In this document: piece after piece, positions 12,395-26,400 of the stretch
How the letters are laid out: each line of letters begins with the position of its first letter
Position numbering within the stretch: position 1 is the stretch's first letter
Position numbers and translations under genes: made by a program
Assembly: GCA_914767715.1 (NCBI GenBank)
Contig: OU612066.1
Span: forward strand, 10,793,001 to 10,857,000
Source of the DNA: Membranipora membranacea
Lineage: Eukaryota; Bryozoa; Gymnolaemata; Cheilostomatida; Membraniporidae
DNA length: 64,000 bases
Reading direction: 5' to 3'
The notes under the pieces: generated by a model
What the model was told of the DNA's origin: nothing
The model's input: only the letters and a program-made list of their open reading frames with translations
The model's database searches: none

Positions 12395-14413
12395 CATCTC
12401 CCCTCAACATCATATTGTTTTCACCACATTTTGGAGCGTTTTTAACATGTTCTGCATAGCAAATTATCAGCTCAGCGTAGATTCAGCAGCAGTATTGGGT
12501 TCGCATAGTTTCTTGTTTTCAATTTTGCAACCGTAATTTTCTTGGAAGTAATACAGGATTGTAAGAAGTACAAATCTGTTAGATTGGATGGATGGATTTA
12601 TTACTATCACTGACAAAAAAGCCGTGTAATTCGGTGTAAACACTGGCGAAAGACAAAACATAGAAAAATCAGGTCTCTGTGGAACAAGATAAAAAAGAAT
12701 ATTATTTAGTGTGTGAATCAGATGATGTAAAAAGCAGTCTCGGCCCCAGGCACCTCTGTGCTTAATGGTGCGGTAACGTCATGATGGGTATTTATTTAGG
12801 ATCTCATTTATAAAGTGAGCTTCATCGTGTATGTATCGGAGTGCGAGTGTCTTAGTTCTGGTGATCATCAGAGCATCAACATCAGGGTGCTCAATGCCGA
12901 GCTTCTTATCACTTGCATAGATTGACGTAAATAGAATTGGTAGACAGTAGGTAATTAGAAATACAATGAAACATATTAGAATGAGGCTTGGAACTAAGGT
13001 ACACAGAACTTTAAACAATATACATCCCTTGCGAGGCTGTTGTCAACGCTGATTCTCCCTACCACGTAAAGTCTGATGTAACAAGTTCATTGGTGTAACT
13101 AATAATTGGTTAGATCTCGTTTATTTTCCAATTTTTTGATGGTAAGAGAGTGGGGGCATTGTTCCATCAAATGACTTTATTGCAGCCAAAAAAATACTGC
13201 TGCTGTGTCTGGTCTGGTTATAGCATTCATAGTTTGCATTTTTGAATACAAAATATCCAAATGGACAGAGGGTGACCTAAGATTCGACTCAAAACCTGTC
13301 ATTTTTCCTTCACCTGGAACATCATGAAATGAGGTGAGGAGTTGTGACTTCTTCATGCCTGAGTGGGAAACTCCAAAGGTGAGCCATGGTTTATTCACAT
13401 TATACTATCCTCTTTGTTATAGACTGTCAACATCAAAATGAGACCTGCTCGTGTTTCAAACTTACATAGTACAGTATACCACCATATTTAGTTCTCCATT
13501 GATTAAAGGAAGGATAATAATTTCAGATATTGGCAGCAAAGTGACAATGACACTCACTAACGACCGCTTAGGAGATGGACTGTTGTGATGTGAATATATA
13601 TCAGTGATTTATCTATCTACCTCAGATAGTCATTTTAGGTGAGTTAATCCTTGATCCAATTAATCCTGTACTCTATCCTATATTGATCACTGTTAGTAAA
13701 AATGATAGACAACACTTTCTTGTCTAAAGCTAGCTTATTAGATCTGAGTACAGTAACAGCTAAGCTGTGTGTGCTCATTATCTTGTATACGGCGCTCACT
13801 TTGTAATGGTAGTGTATTGGTCAAACATGATCATGGTCTAATGGCTCTTGCACCAGATACATTGATGCTGAAATGAGCCAGGACCAACTTTGACATCGGG
13901 CTGTTTTAAAGGCAAAATCCTTGTGTTGTCATATGTTCTTACAGTTTACATAATTATATATTGTGGTTTATTATGGTTTTCTGGTTATGAAATCATAGCG
14001 GAGAGGATGCCTAGTGAACCAGGACGATGCCATACTCCTCAGTCTAAGAAATTTGGTGAGTTTGATCTTTTCGAAATAGAAAATGTTGCCATGTACAATG
14101 CCATATTACATAATATTTTATTATATTATACTGAGTTATGGGCAGCATATGAAACTAATAAGATGAAATTGTAGATATATTGAGCCAAAAACAACTAGTA
14201 TCTTGCAATTTAAAAATGGGTGGAAACGATCACAATAGGGCTCTACTTACCAGATAAAATAAAAGATAAAGATATAAATGAATTAGATAAAAGTAAATGA
14301 ATATTTTTTCATGAATGAATTATTTTCATGGCACATTTCTTTGGTCCGACAAAACCCTACAATTATTGTCACATTCCTAATGCTAACGAAAATATCAGGA
14401 TAAGGTACTTGAT
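12395..14413. other. Convergent intergenic spacer
   Basis: Separates the 3' end of GADD45GIP1 from the 3' end of the DSL/EGF receptor gene. Apart from the weak minus-strand frame at 12779-13033 listed separately, and an unrecognised plus-strand frame at 13890-14174, nothing supports a gene. Confidence 0.4.
12779..13033 (-). CDS. Possible small membrane-segment coding exon (unrecognised)
   Basis: An open minus-strand stretch follows an AACAG acceptor-like sequence near 13037. It encodes a hydrophobic segment (LVPSLILICFIVFLITYCL), then a hydrophilic tail ending LNKYPS and a stop at 12779. No ATG lies in the frame before the hydrophobic part, so as a gene it would need an upstream exon. I do not recognise a family. 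It may be chance. Confidence 0.18.
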   Translation of the reverse strand, partial: RKGCILFKVLCTLVPSLILICFIVFLITYCLPILFTSIYASDKKLGIEHPDVDALMITRTKTLALRYIHDEAHFINEILNKYPS

Positions 14414-17400
14414 TCAGAATTTTGGTGCGGTGTCTGTGTACAATGGGTTGACTTTGAACTGATTCCTCCTTTCAGCAGGTACGGGATGTTGCTTACTACT
14501 CTCAGATTGACTAGTATCAGTACCAGTAGTGTTGTATAACGGGTTTAATTTATGCTGTCTTTTGCCAACAATCTCAGTAGATGTGTTATTGGTTTGACTG
14601 GCAGAAGCTTCTTTCGGAGTGTCATAAATCGGGTTGTCAACCACCCTTGATTTGGGAAGAGGCGGTGGGGGAAGCGGTTGATCCTTAGCTTGAGGCTCCA
14701 CCAAGTTGGGTTGTTGTGGGTGCTTGTTACCCACAAATGGTTCAGCATACACTGGGCCATCATCACCTTGTGTTTTAGACTGTGATTCTTGTGCTGGCGT
14801 CTGATCATGCGTGCCTGCAGCCGGTTCGGTGTAATACTCCACCCTTCGAATGGCACTTCTTGTACCGTTGTAGTTACCTTCTGGGATTGGAACGAGGAGC
14901 TGTTTAAATACACTTGGATCATCATAGATATTGCTGTACTTTGAATCACTACAAGATACAAGTTCAAAGCATTTCAAATGGGAACAATCTGCTGTTGTGA
15001 AAAGGAGAAATATTTTAAAAAGCTTATGGGCTGTATAAATTTTATCGGCGTCAATTGCCGAATTGTCAAATATGGTGTCCATTATATGACCATTGATATT
15101 GATATTGACATTGATTTGTATCAGGGGGCCTCTATACATAACTTTTGCAATACCATTCTGCCACCACAGATATGAGGGAATAGATTTGTGTTGCGATGAT
15201 GAAAAATATGATGTAACAATACATACCTGTAGCTTGGCTCGCTGTATATCTGGTTACAAGTCCCAAAGCTAGTAGTTACCCCATCCTGGAATGTTGGATT
15301 TGTGTACGTCATTCCCTCATATAGGTGATAGCTCTCCTCACTCGGTACAGGAAGCTGAGGCAAATTAGCTTTGGGCCTGATATGCTGATCCTGCTTAGCA
15401 CTACAAAAGTTAGCAGAGATCTTTATAATGTCTCATGTCTCTCATATATATTCAAACTAAGATCTCTGAATTCAGCATGTTGTGATTATTGCTAATTTTC
15501 GACAGGGCATTAAAACGAATTTGATATATATCTGTCCACTTAGGCTGCCAAATCATCAGCATTCCATCCGAACCGGGTTGATTTAACATGAAAATGATGA
15601 ATTTTTGGTAAAAGCAAGGAGTAACCCTGTTAGTCTTTGGTTGAAGACATAGATATCAACATCAAGGGATTACATGCTCTGATATGGTATTTATTATGTT
15701 TACCCTTTCTCTTTCTTTGGCACAAGCTTTCGGACTGCTAAGATCATGATCATCAAAACTAATATACCAACTCCTACAACACTGCCACTGATGATTATAT
15801 ATAAGCGCCATTGTCGTCTATCTTGGTTGTCTTCACTCTGTCAAAATAAGTTAGATTTTAAACTACAGCCGCCATTCCATGAAATTTGTGCAAACACTTT
15901 TGTCACTAGGTGACAAAGCAGAGATGAAAGTCACAAATAATGTATATTTATAAATACAGATTCTTATGAGCACCGATTTACATGACAATCAACAGTGGTT
16001 TAAATTAGTGTGACATTTGTATCAATTCAATCAACATTCAGTCAGACCTGAAAATTTTGAGTTATCATGTGTCGGGAATTGAAAAGCCAATAGTTTTCTC
16101 CCAAGAATGATCTTACATTGATCTGCATTTTACTTACCAAAACAGGTGCAGGAGAGAGATCATTGAACATGCATATACGAAAGAGATCCTCATTTTCCGA
16201 AGCAGTCTGGTTGGTTAAAGAGCAGTTGACTTGATTTTTATTGATGACCTCACATGTATAGTTCACCTGTTCAGGGTGCCGCCATATCGTCAACTGGGAA
16301 CTTCCACAATGTGACAAACCAGCAACAAAACACCCTGCATCAGCCAATACATCTGTGGAATTTTTTTGGACTTGATTGATTTCTAGCTTGGCGCATCGTG
16401 AAGTTTTGTTTCCCTCTAGATGGTTGCAAGCTAAGAAAGCGATATCTTTAGCACAGCTAAGGTCAACTTCACATCTGTAGTTGTTGATCTCGTCTACACA
16501 GTCGCCTCGCTCGCATGGATTGGATTCACATTCATTGATCTCTATCTCACAGTTAGGACCAGTAAAGCCGTGATAGCAGAGACAGCTGGGAGGAAACTCA
16601 CTGTGTGTACATATCCCTTGTCCCTTGGTACATGTCAGAGTGCAGTTGTCCTCGCAGAATTCTCCAGTGTACCTTGAAAAATAATAACACAAGTCCGTTT
16701 TTGGTATGCAGTATAAATGTAAGGTGTCAAATATGTGTTGTTTTAATTCATTGAAATATCTTTCCACAACAAGGTGGTTGCGATCAACGGATGTAATGTA
16801 AGGCTTAGAACACCAACCCTCCCTCCCTGCTTAGAAATACTAGATAATATTTGCCTTTGGCGTTGTCATCATCTTTGCTTTCGGCATTTTAATGACCAAG
16901 GTCATTGGCCATTCACATAATGTATCGTATCGATCGCAACAAGTCAAGAGTAGGCCCAAGTTTGGTCCTTTTGCCTCCGATCAGAGTTGCTCCCCTCCAC
17001 CGATCATGCTGCAGACATGACCGGTGGAAATGGAGCAACTGGAATACAGGCGAACTAGGTCAAACTAAATCTTAGGTTTATATCATTCACAATAATAGCA
17101 TAATACTTACCCTGGTTGACATAGACAGCTGAAGTTGTTGACCTGATCTATACATGTGGCGTTATTATAACAGGGCTGTGGATGACACTCATCTATATCC
17201 TCGTGACAGAATCTACCGGTGTAACCCGCATCACAGCTGCAGAGGTAGGGGAGGGCTACACTGGATGAGTCGCTTTCAGGTACGCACATACCATGCTGAC
17301 AAGCATGTCCATCGCACTTGTCAATCTTTTCCTAAAATTATACATAACGCACACTTGCAAAAACCAGCTGAACAAAACATAATAATTGAACAAGATGTTT

Positions 17401-20400
17401 GAGAGTCCATCTAGCTCACAGCTGACCAAGTTTTGTTGTACAATTGTTGTACAATTGGGAGTTATCTAGTCTTTTGCGAACAATTAGACAGGTGGCGTAA
17501 CAAATTATTAATGTGTTTTGCGAATATCTGCTTATATGCTTGGCAATAAAAGGAAAGACATTTAATTAAAACCTAGTTGCCATGCAGATTGTAAACAAAA
17601 TATTGGCACAGAGTAAGGATATACAGAATGGACACTTCAATGATTGTTTTAGTGCCTGCAGTTTTTGATGAGTTGGGAAAAATCATCAATCTGGCCACCT
17701 GCTAATTTCATATTTATTATAAGTTACAATGGAGTTTTGTGATGCAGACATGCCAACCTATGATAGGTCATAATCCAAATTCATTATGTATTTATCCTAA
17801 AGACTGATTTCCAACCTTTTTTGAAATGTCCAACCTTCAAGCTATACACCCCATTATTTTCATTTTTGGCTAGGATACATAGGCTATGAGTAATCCAGGT
17901 TTTTAAAATGAGTTTTATCATATAGATTAACATGTGACAATTGATAAACGGCTGGTCATCAAAATTAGGAAATGTCCGTGTATTGACCTAAGCGGCATGA
18001 AAAAACTCATTTTGAAAACCTGGATTACTCATAGCCTATGTATCCTAGCAAAAAATGACAATAATATTGTGTATAGTTTGAAAGTTGGACATTTCAAAAA
18101 GATTGGAAATCAGTCTTTAGGATAAATACAGAATGAATTATCACCTATCAAAGGTGGGTATGACTGCATCACAAAACTCCATTGTAACTTATACAAAATA
18201 TGAAAATGGCAGGTGGCCAGATTGATGATTTTCCCCCACTCATAAAAAACCACAGGCACTATAACGATCATTGAAGTGTCTCCTCTGTATATCCTTACTC
18301 TGTGATATTGGTCTATATATTTAGCAAACATGCTCAGCCCTTGTTGTTGGTGCTGAGATAATATAGCAATCAATTTACCTTGCAGTAGATCCCTGTATAT
18401 TCCTCTGGACACTGACATACAAATTCGCCAAGCCCATCTACACACTCTCCAGAATTACAGTCAACGCCTGCACAGTTATCTGGATTATCTTCGCACAGCC
18501 GACCTTGATAGCCTGCAAACATCATAAACTTAGATTTGGGGTTTTGGTTAACACAAGAAATACAGGACATACACATGAGGATGAGGTAGATGGTTGTAAT
18601 TAATGTGTTCCCTGACCGTCTCAAACAAAACAATCTTCATGCTGCTATCACTTGGCAGTTACTTAGCAAAAAATGACGATAAATTCTCGGTTTCTATGAA
18701 ATTCTCACCAACAGGGCATATGCAGCTGAACCCGTTGATATGGTCGGTACATGTTGCCGATCCGTAGCACGGGTTAGACTGACATTCATCAATTTCATGT
18801 TGGCAGTGTGTCCCGCTAAATCCAATGGAGCACCTGCATTCATAGTCGTCTAATTGGTCAATGCAGGATCCATTGTTACAGTTGACTCCCTCGCATTCAT
18901 TGATGTTGAATTCGCAATGAGTGCCGGTGAACCCGCTATCACATTCACACTGGTAAGAGTCAATATGGTCGATGCAGAGGCCGTTGTGACAGTTTACAGA
19001 GAGGCAATCGTTAATGTCTTCGTCACAGGTTTGCCCTGAGAATCCAGGTTCGCATTGGCATTCAAACCCAGCAATTAGATCCACACAAGTGCCGTTATTG
19101 CAGTCTACCCCTTGGCAATCATTTATATTTGAATTACAATGCTTCCCAGTGAATCCACTTGTGCATTCGCATTGATACTCAGCAAACCCATCAATGCAAT
19201 AGCCACTATTACAGTCAACGCCTTCACAGTCATTGATGTCGAATTCGCAGTGTGTGCCAGTGAACCCATTTTCGCATTCGCATCGGTAAGAGTCAATAAG
19301 GTCAACACAAAGGCCATTGTTACAGTTCACAGACAGACATTCGTCAATATTTACACTACAGTTTTGTCCAGTGAAACCAGGTTGGCATTGACATTGAAAA
19401 CCAGCAATGAGATCAACACAAAGACCATGATTGCAATTTACTCCTTGACAATCATCTATATCCGAGTCACAATGTTCCCCTGTGAATCCACTGCTGCATT
19501 CGCACTTATACTCAGCCAACCCATCGACGCAGTTTCCGTTGTTACAGTCAACATCTTCACAGTCATTGATGTTGAACTCACAATGTGTCCCTGTGTAACC
19601 TCTCTCGCATCGACAGGAATAGGAGTTGATCAGGTCAGTGCAGAGGCCATTGTTACAATCCACAGACAAACATTCATCAATATTTGTGTCGCAATACTGC
19701 CCGGTGAATCCAGGTTCACATCGACATTCAAACCCAGCAATTCGATCCTGACAAGTGCCATTGTTACATTCGACCCCTTGGCAATCGTCAATATTCAAGG
19801 CACAGTGTTCCCCGGTGTATCCACTCATACATTGACATTGATAGTCTGCCAACCCATCAATGCAATTACCATTATTACAGTCAACGCCTTCACAGTCATC
19901 GATATTCATTTCACAATGAGTGCCAGTGTAACCACTCTGGCATCGGCACAAATAAGAGTCGGTGAGGTCGACGCATGCCCCGTGATGGCAGTTTATGGAG
20001 GCGCAGTCATTGATATTAATTTGACAGTATTCTCCTTCAAAACCAGCATTGCACCTGCAATCAAAGGTTCCTATTCTATCCCTACATGTGCCATTGTTGC
20101 AATTAGCAGACAAGCAGTCATCGATATTTGTTCCGCAGTGATCTCCTGTGAACCCATTCATACACCTGCAGTCATAATTGCCTACATCGTCAACGCAATA
20201 CCCATTGTTACAGTCAACTTCTCGGCAATCATCTATATTTACTTCACAATGCGTTCCAGTAAAGCCTAGATCACACTCACAACGATACGAATCGGTTAAG
20301 TCAACGCAGTTACCGTTTTTACAGTCGATGGATATACAGTCATCGATATTTGTGTCACAATATTGTCCTGTGAACCCTGACTGGCAGATGCATAGGAACC

Positions 20401-23400
20401 CACCAATCAAATCTTGGCAAGTTCCGTGTTCACAGCTCACATCCCGGCAATCATTAATATTCGTATTGCAATGCCGACCTGTGTAGCCTGTCTCGCAACG
20501 ACATTGATAGGTTCCGATCCGATCAGCGCAAGAGCCATGATTGCAGTTTACACCCTGACAATCATTAACATTTACCTCGCAGTGTGTCCCTGAAAAGCCA
20601 CGGACACACTCACACCGATACGAATTGATCTGATCAACACACCGGCCATGCGTACAGTTGACTGCTACGCATTCATTGATATTGGAATTGCAGAATTGCC
20701 CTGTGAATCCTGGATCGCATTGACAGATGAACGAGTTGATACCATCCACGCATGACCCATGATTACAATTTTTATCTGCGCAATCATCAATATTAGCATC
20801 ACAATGCTGTCCACCAAAGCCGGGATCACAATGGCAATTGAATGTGTTATTACCGTCCATGCAAATCCCATGAGTACAGTCAACACCTTCACACTCATCA
20901 ATCTCAACATCACAATGCTCCCCGGTGAAACCTGCATTGCATTGGCATTGATATCTGCCTAAGAGATCCACACAATGACCTTGATTACAGTCAACACCAT
21001 CACACTCATCAATATTTGTTCCACAGTGCCTACCGGTGAATCCTGGGATGCATTCGCATGTGTAAGCGTTGATACCATCCACACATCTGCCTTTGTCACA
21101 ACTGTTGCGTCTGCAGTCATTTAGGTTCTCTTCACAGAAAGTGCCTCTAAAACCTGGCCGACACCGACAATCGTACCCTAGCAACTTATCAACACAAGTC
21201 CCATTATGACAATTCACACCGTGGCACTCATCAATTTGATGTTGACAGCGTTCTCCTTGATAGCCGGCTTCACACTCGCATCTTGCACTGTTTACCATGT
21301 CTACGCAATGACCATGTTCACAGTAGTACCCCTCGCATTCGTTAATGTTTGTTTGACACAGCCTCCCCGTGTATCCTGCTTTACATTCACAGCGATAGTC
21401 ATTTAGCAAATCTACACAAGTAGCCCAGTTCTGACACCTGGCCACAGTTGCACATTCGTTTGTCTCATATTCACAATCTCTTCCTCTGTAGCCTAGAAGA
21501 GTAAAGATCAAACTTAGAATAGAAGGTAAAGTTTTCTACTATAATATTTAGAGAGAGAACTTGTTTTTGGTATCATTCCCGGGTTCACAGTCTAATTTCA
21601 AATACTCAACTCTAGATTTAGTAATACTGCCCAGTTTCAGCTGTTTTTCACTCAAAGTTGGGATGAGAAGGTACTAAGAAGTTACTTTTTTTGTGATCGT
21701 CTCGACAAAATTGTTACTTTCATCTACTTTCCAGCCTGATTAGATCCAGGTTCGGCCCATTACAGCTGCTTTATTTAAAGCTTCTGGTCACTCTTACCTG
21801 CCCTACAAGTACATCGATAGGTTTCACCAGTGGCTCTACATGTACCACGTCTCGTGCATGAGTTGGGAGTACACACTCTTCTATCGCACAGCCTTCGGGC
21901 CCAATCTATCAATAAATATTTGGTATCATATTGACGCCATATGTTGCCTCCTAACCTATACACTGTTACCCATTCTCATATTATGTGAAGGGTTAACAGT
22001 GTACCAAAATATCAAAGAAACAGGTTATGGTGTAGAGGGGCGACCCAACAATCACAATTTAGTGAAACTTTTCACTCAACACTCTGGGACCTATGACCTC
22101 ACCATCTGAAAGTCAATGGATAAAGTTAAAGAGGTCTCCTACTATTAACTCAAAGAGTCTTTGTTGGAAAGATATTGAAGAAAATAAATGTATGATTATA
22201 ATTGTTGATGTAAGCTCTCCATCTTCTCAAAATGGATTGTCAAAGCCATTAAAATTTATCAAGCACACTTTAATAGTATGTACCAACCATGGACATAATA
22301 ATAAACCTAGACAAGACACTATATGGCACATATAGCATTGAGGCACTGAGACATTTAATTGTGGGCGATGTAACGACATTGGAAGGTGTAGATGCAATGA
22401 TGCTATCATTGAATTACTGTCCACAATCCAGCTTCTTTGTCGATTACTCAATCAATTTTGATTTGGTTTTGAGTTTGAAAATGCTACCAACTCTTATTGA
22501 TTGAGGCGCTCACCTTGGTCACAAACACAATAGCCGATGTTACCTCGAGCCTGACATTGCCCGTGACTACCACACGACATAGTCTCACAAGGGTTGGCAG
22601 GTGTACAGTCTATTCCAGTGAAACCTGCAGCATTAAATATATACATAATTATAAAAATAATAATGACTAATAATTGTACAACGAGCACAGATCGGTGGAG
22701 AAAATGATCCATCCATCCTTTCATTCTTCTGTTGAGTTTGCATTAGAGCATAGTTTATTGTGTATTTAGTCAAACTTGTACCATTCTAATGGGAGTTATT
22801 CTCCCCTCTTCATTGTGAGGATAACCTATAGACTTTCTAACACTTATTAAACCAATGACTCACCTTATTATTATGTCTCATGAGGTAATGTAATATCGAT
22901 TAGAATTTTATAGAACACAAAATTGAGAAACCTCAGAAGATGATTTTCAACATTATATCTACATAATAAACATTACCCCATTTGCATATTTTATTTCCAG
23001 ATGGACCGCATGTGTATGCTGTGGTTGGCACGCAGTAACTTTCGCAGGTAGGTCCGTGGTAGTTTGGCAAACACCACCCTTTAACTGTCATGTTGAGCCT
23101 GTCAAGATGAGACAGAAATCAGATAATTTCAGAGAAGAATATTTGAGAGCAGTTGTTAAAATACCAAACTTGGCCAAATATTCGACAGAATGCCAACACA
23201 AAACAGTATCATTTATAGAAACCTAGTCTTAAGTGCTCAGAGGGCTCCAATGCAAGTTAGTGGCATTACTTTATCACCCACCCATTTCCAGGTGGAATTT
23301 GGTGGTTGATAATGTAATGCCACTAATTCCAATTGGAGCCGTCTGAGCACTAAGACTAATACAAACCTTATGCCTTGATCAGCATCAAAACTCCAGACTT

Positions 23401-26400
23401 CCAGTTGCCCCAATCTTTTATATGTTCTCCGCAGGCTCACTATCAAGTCGTGCCCGTTGTTATCCTTGTCGTAAACATCTATCTTAATCTCATAACCTCC
23501 CGGAGGCTAAACATACACACAGAAAACTGGGGATTAATTAAAGTCAATCAAGGACTGTAAAACAAACTGGATGGTGAAATGGTGATGGACGGACAGATTA
23601 AAAAAACATATAAACTTTCTTAAATAAGCCTGTAAATATGCAAAATGTGTATGTATGCTATGTATGTTATAAATATCTCTGATTGGTAGGGAGTGAATCA
23701 ATCCACCTAGGTCGAAAACCATCAGAAGGAATTTGGTATGACGACCTGAGGTCAATATCATTATTTAGGAGCAGGTACATGTTAGGTACACATTCTATAT
23801 TGACCATAAGGATCAGAGACCCACATTTTAAATAGTGTTATCTCCATATCAGTGTGGTATAATACCCTTTAGAAAATTTCTGAATTTTTGGATAGAAATA
23901 CCTGACTAAAGATAGCTATTGACAGACATAGCACAGTTGCATAGAGCGTCTGGCAATCCTTACAATGTATACATACCATGAAATGATGATAGAATTGAAT
24001 AGCTCACCTCAACATATCTGGTGAAAGGTACGACTATTGGGTTGCGTATGTTGTTGCCTAACGATTGACCGAATGAGATTGAGTTTGTATCAGCCCATGC
24101 TTGTGTTGTGTAGAGTCTGAGCAACTGCGCATTAGCTTCATACTTCCTGAAAAAACAGAGGAGGTGTAAGGATTCATATCTTCCCTTTAACTATCTAGAA
24201 ATTTCAATATGTATATACTTTTATTAGTCAATCTACAATCATTTTTAGGAATGTTTTTCATGCAGTGACAGAACAAAAAAAAAACTGAAGCGGAGAGAAA
24301 AAGAAAAAATACACAAGTAATAAAAATTAATAGGATTTAAAGTGCTTTGATAGTTGTTGTTTAAAATGAGTAAGTTTGATTGCTGAGCGTATCTGAATTG
24401 GTAATGAGTTAAAATTTGTAGTGATTTTTTGTCTTAATTGATCGCTGTGATAATGTAATAGATGTTTGTCTCTAAAAAAGGTTTTAGAGCTACCTGGAAT
24501 AAATCCTTCCAAAAGGAAGTCAGGTGCCATCAAATGCAAAATTAGAAAACCAAAAATACAGGTGAAATGACCAGCAAGGAGAGGAAAAGGAATCAGACCA
24601 AGAGATGTATGTAAATCTCTTGTATGTATTAGATGATACGGTATGTGGTTGACATCTGCTATTAGGCGGAAAGCCCTCTTTTGGAGCAAGTATATTCTTT
24701 CAAGAATATATTGTGGTGATAGGTTGCCATATATGCGGATGCCATATATCATATGACAAAAGACATACTGGAAATAAAAGTTACGAGATGATTTACTATC
24801 TAGGAATGCCCTGCATTTCTGGAATAATGCCAAACTTTTATTTTGGTGCAAATCTGGTCAATAGCATACACTTTCAAAATTCGGTCCAAAGAAAAATGCA
24901 TGTATTTTTGGAAAAGTAGACATTTTATTATCAGTATAAATTCTAAATTTAAAATAAAATAAAATTCATCTTATTCAACATACAGTAGTTTCTGTTATTC
25001 GATGTTAAGATAATGTTGTTTTCAGTGGTCTAAGTGAACTTTTTTCTTTGTGGGAACTCTTATCTCTGGGTTGAAAATTGTTTTCAGAATCTTTTGCGAT
25101 TTCTGATCAAATTATGCAGAAATATGCATCTGTAATAGTATGATTGATATCTTGTCAAAAGAGACAACTTCACACTGTTTTTGCACAGAATCCAGTGGGA
25201 ACTGTGTTCTAAAGGTTCCCCCCTTGGTATTTCTTTGTTGGAACTCAGTTCCTACAGTACCCACTCACTCAGAACACTGGTTGTTTTACAAGCAAGCAAA
25301 GAACAGGATCAATCTTAAACAACCTATCAAAAAGTCAGACGCCTGTGTTAATAAACAAAACCACAAGATGAATCACTCAAAACTGAATGTAATTTGCCCT
25401 TGCCCCCAACTCAAATCTCTGACGAAATTCAGAGTCGACTCTTTGCATTTTTTCCCTCAACATTATAGTAAATCGATGAGAGACTACATATGTATCAAAT
25501 ATGTCCAAATGGGGCAGTTTACTTTAGCATCTAATTGTTAACCAACTTGCATGACTGGCAAATGAAATCAACAAGATCTGGTACCTGTTGGCTTATCCAG
25601 GAGGTGGTTGGTTTTTGGTTTGAAGAATTTCCTAAAGCTGTTGAATTTTGAGAATTGGTAAACATAATGAATATGATCATCCTGGTTTGCACCACAACCA
25701 GGAGGTGAGGGCTCATCGGATAATCATGTTATGGATCATATTGTAACTTTTGGTTTATAACTATAGTTAGTAAAGGTAAATCTTACCTGTTGAGAGTTAT
25801 TTTGAAGAATGTATCGCATGTGTTTATATTCACTGGACATCCAAAGACCGAGAATACTGGCACTGCCTCACAGCACGATGTACTCGCTGTTCTGCCTTGT
25901 GGATTATAGAAATTTATGAATGTGATCTTTAGCTTTGCCACCGTAACACCAACGCAAACCTGTAAGATTTGAATGCGATGATTTAATAACATCAAATGTT
26001 GGTTACAAAATAGAGGTAAAAATATTGGATAAAATCACAAGGTCTATCCCAGAAATAATGGCCCCTCAACTGCGGTGACAAGTTGCTTTCAGTTTACAGG
26101 CAGGTTCCATCAACAGAGCCTAGTACTCAGTAGACCCCAGCATATTCTAGCTCAGGACCCAGAGACAGAGCATCTGAGGTAAAATTGAATCGCCCCTTTT
26201 CACTTCATACTAGCTCCCTCCGTAGCTCGCTAAAATAAGCTCTAGCTAAATTTATGTAAACATACCCCCTTAAAATAGCTAAACTAAACCGTAACTAACA
26301 TTCACTCTTCTAACGTAATTATGAACTTACATGTGATGTGAGGAATATGACTCCTAAAACGATACACACAAATCTGATCATTTGCTGCGAAAGCGTGTGT

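Noticed and set aside
13890-14174. 94-codon plus-strand frame with a hydrophobic start
   Set aside because: No recognised family or splice signals; lies in the 3' flank of the receptor gene.
19139-20269. 376-codon open frame on the plus strand
   Set aside because: Antisense shadow of the EGF array. Repetitive codon pattern keeps it open; no splice sites or motifs of its own.
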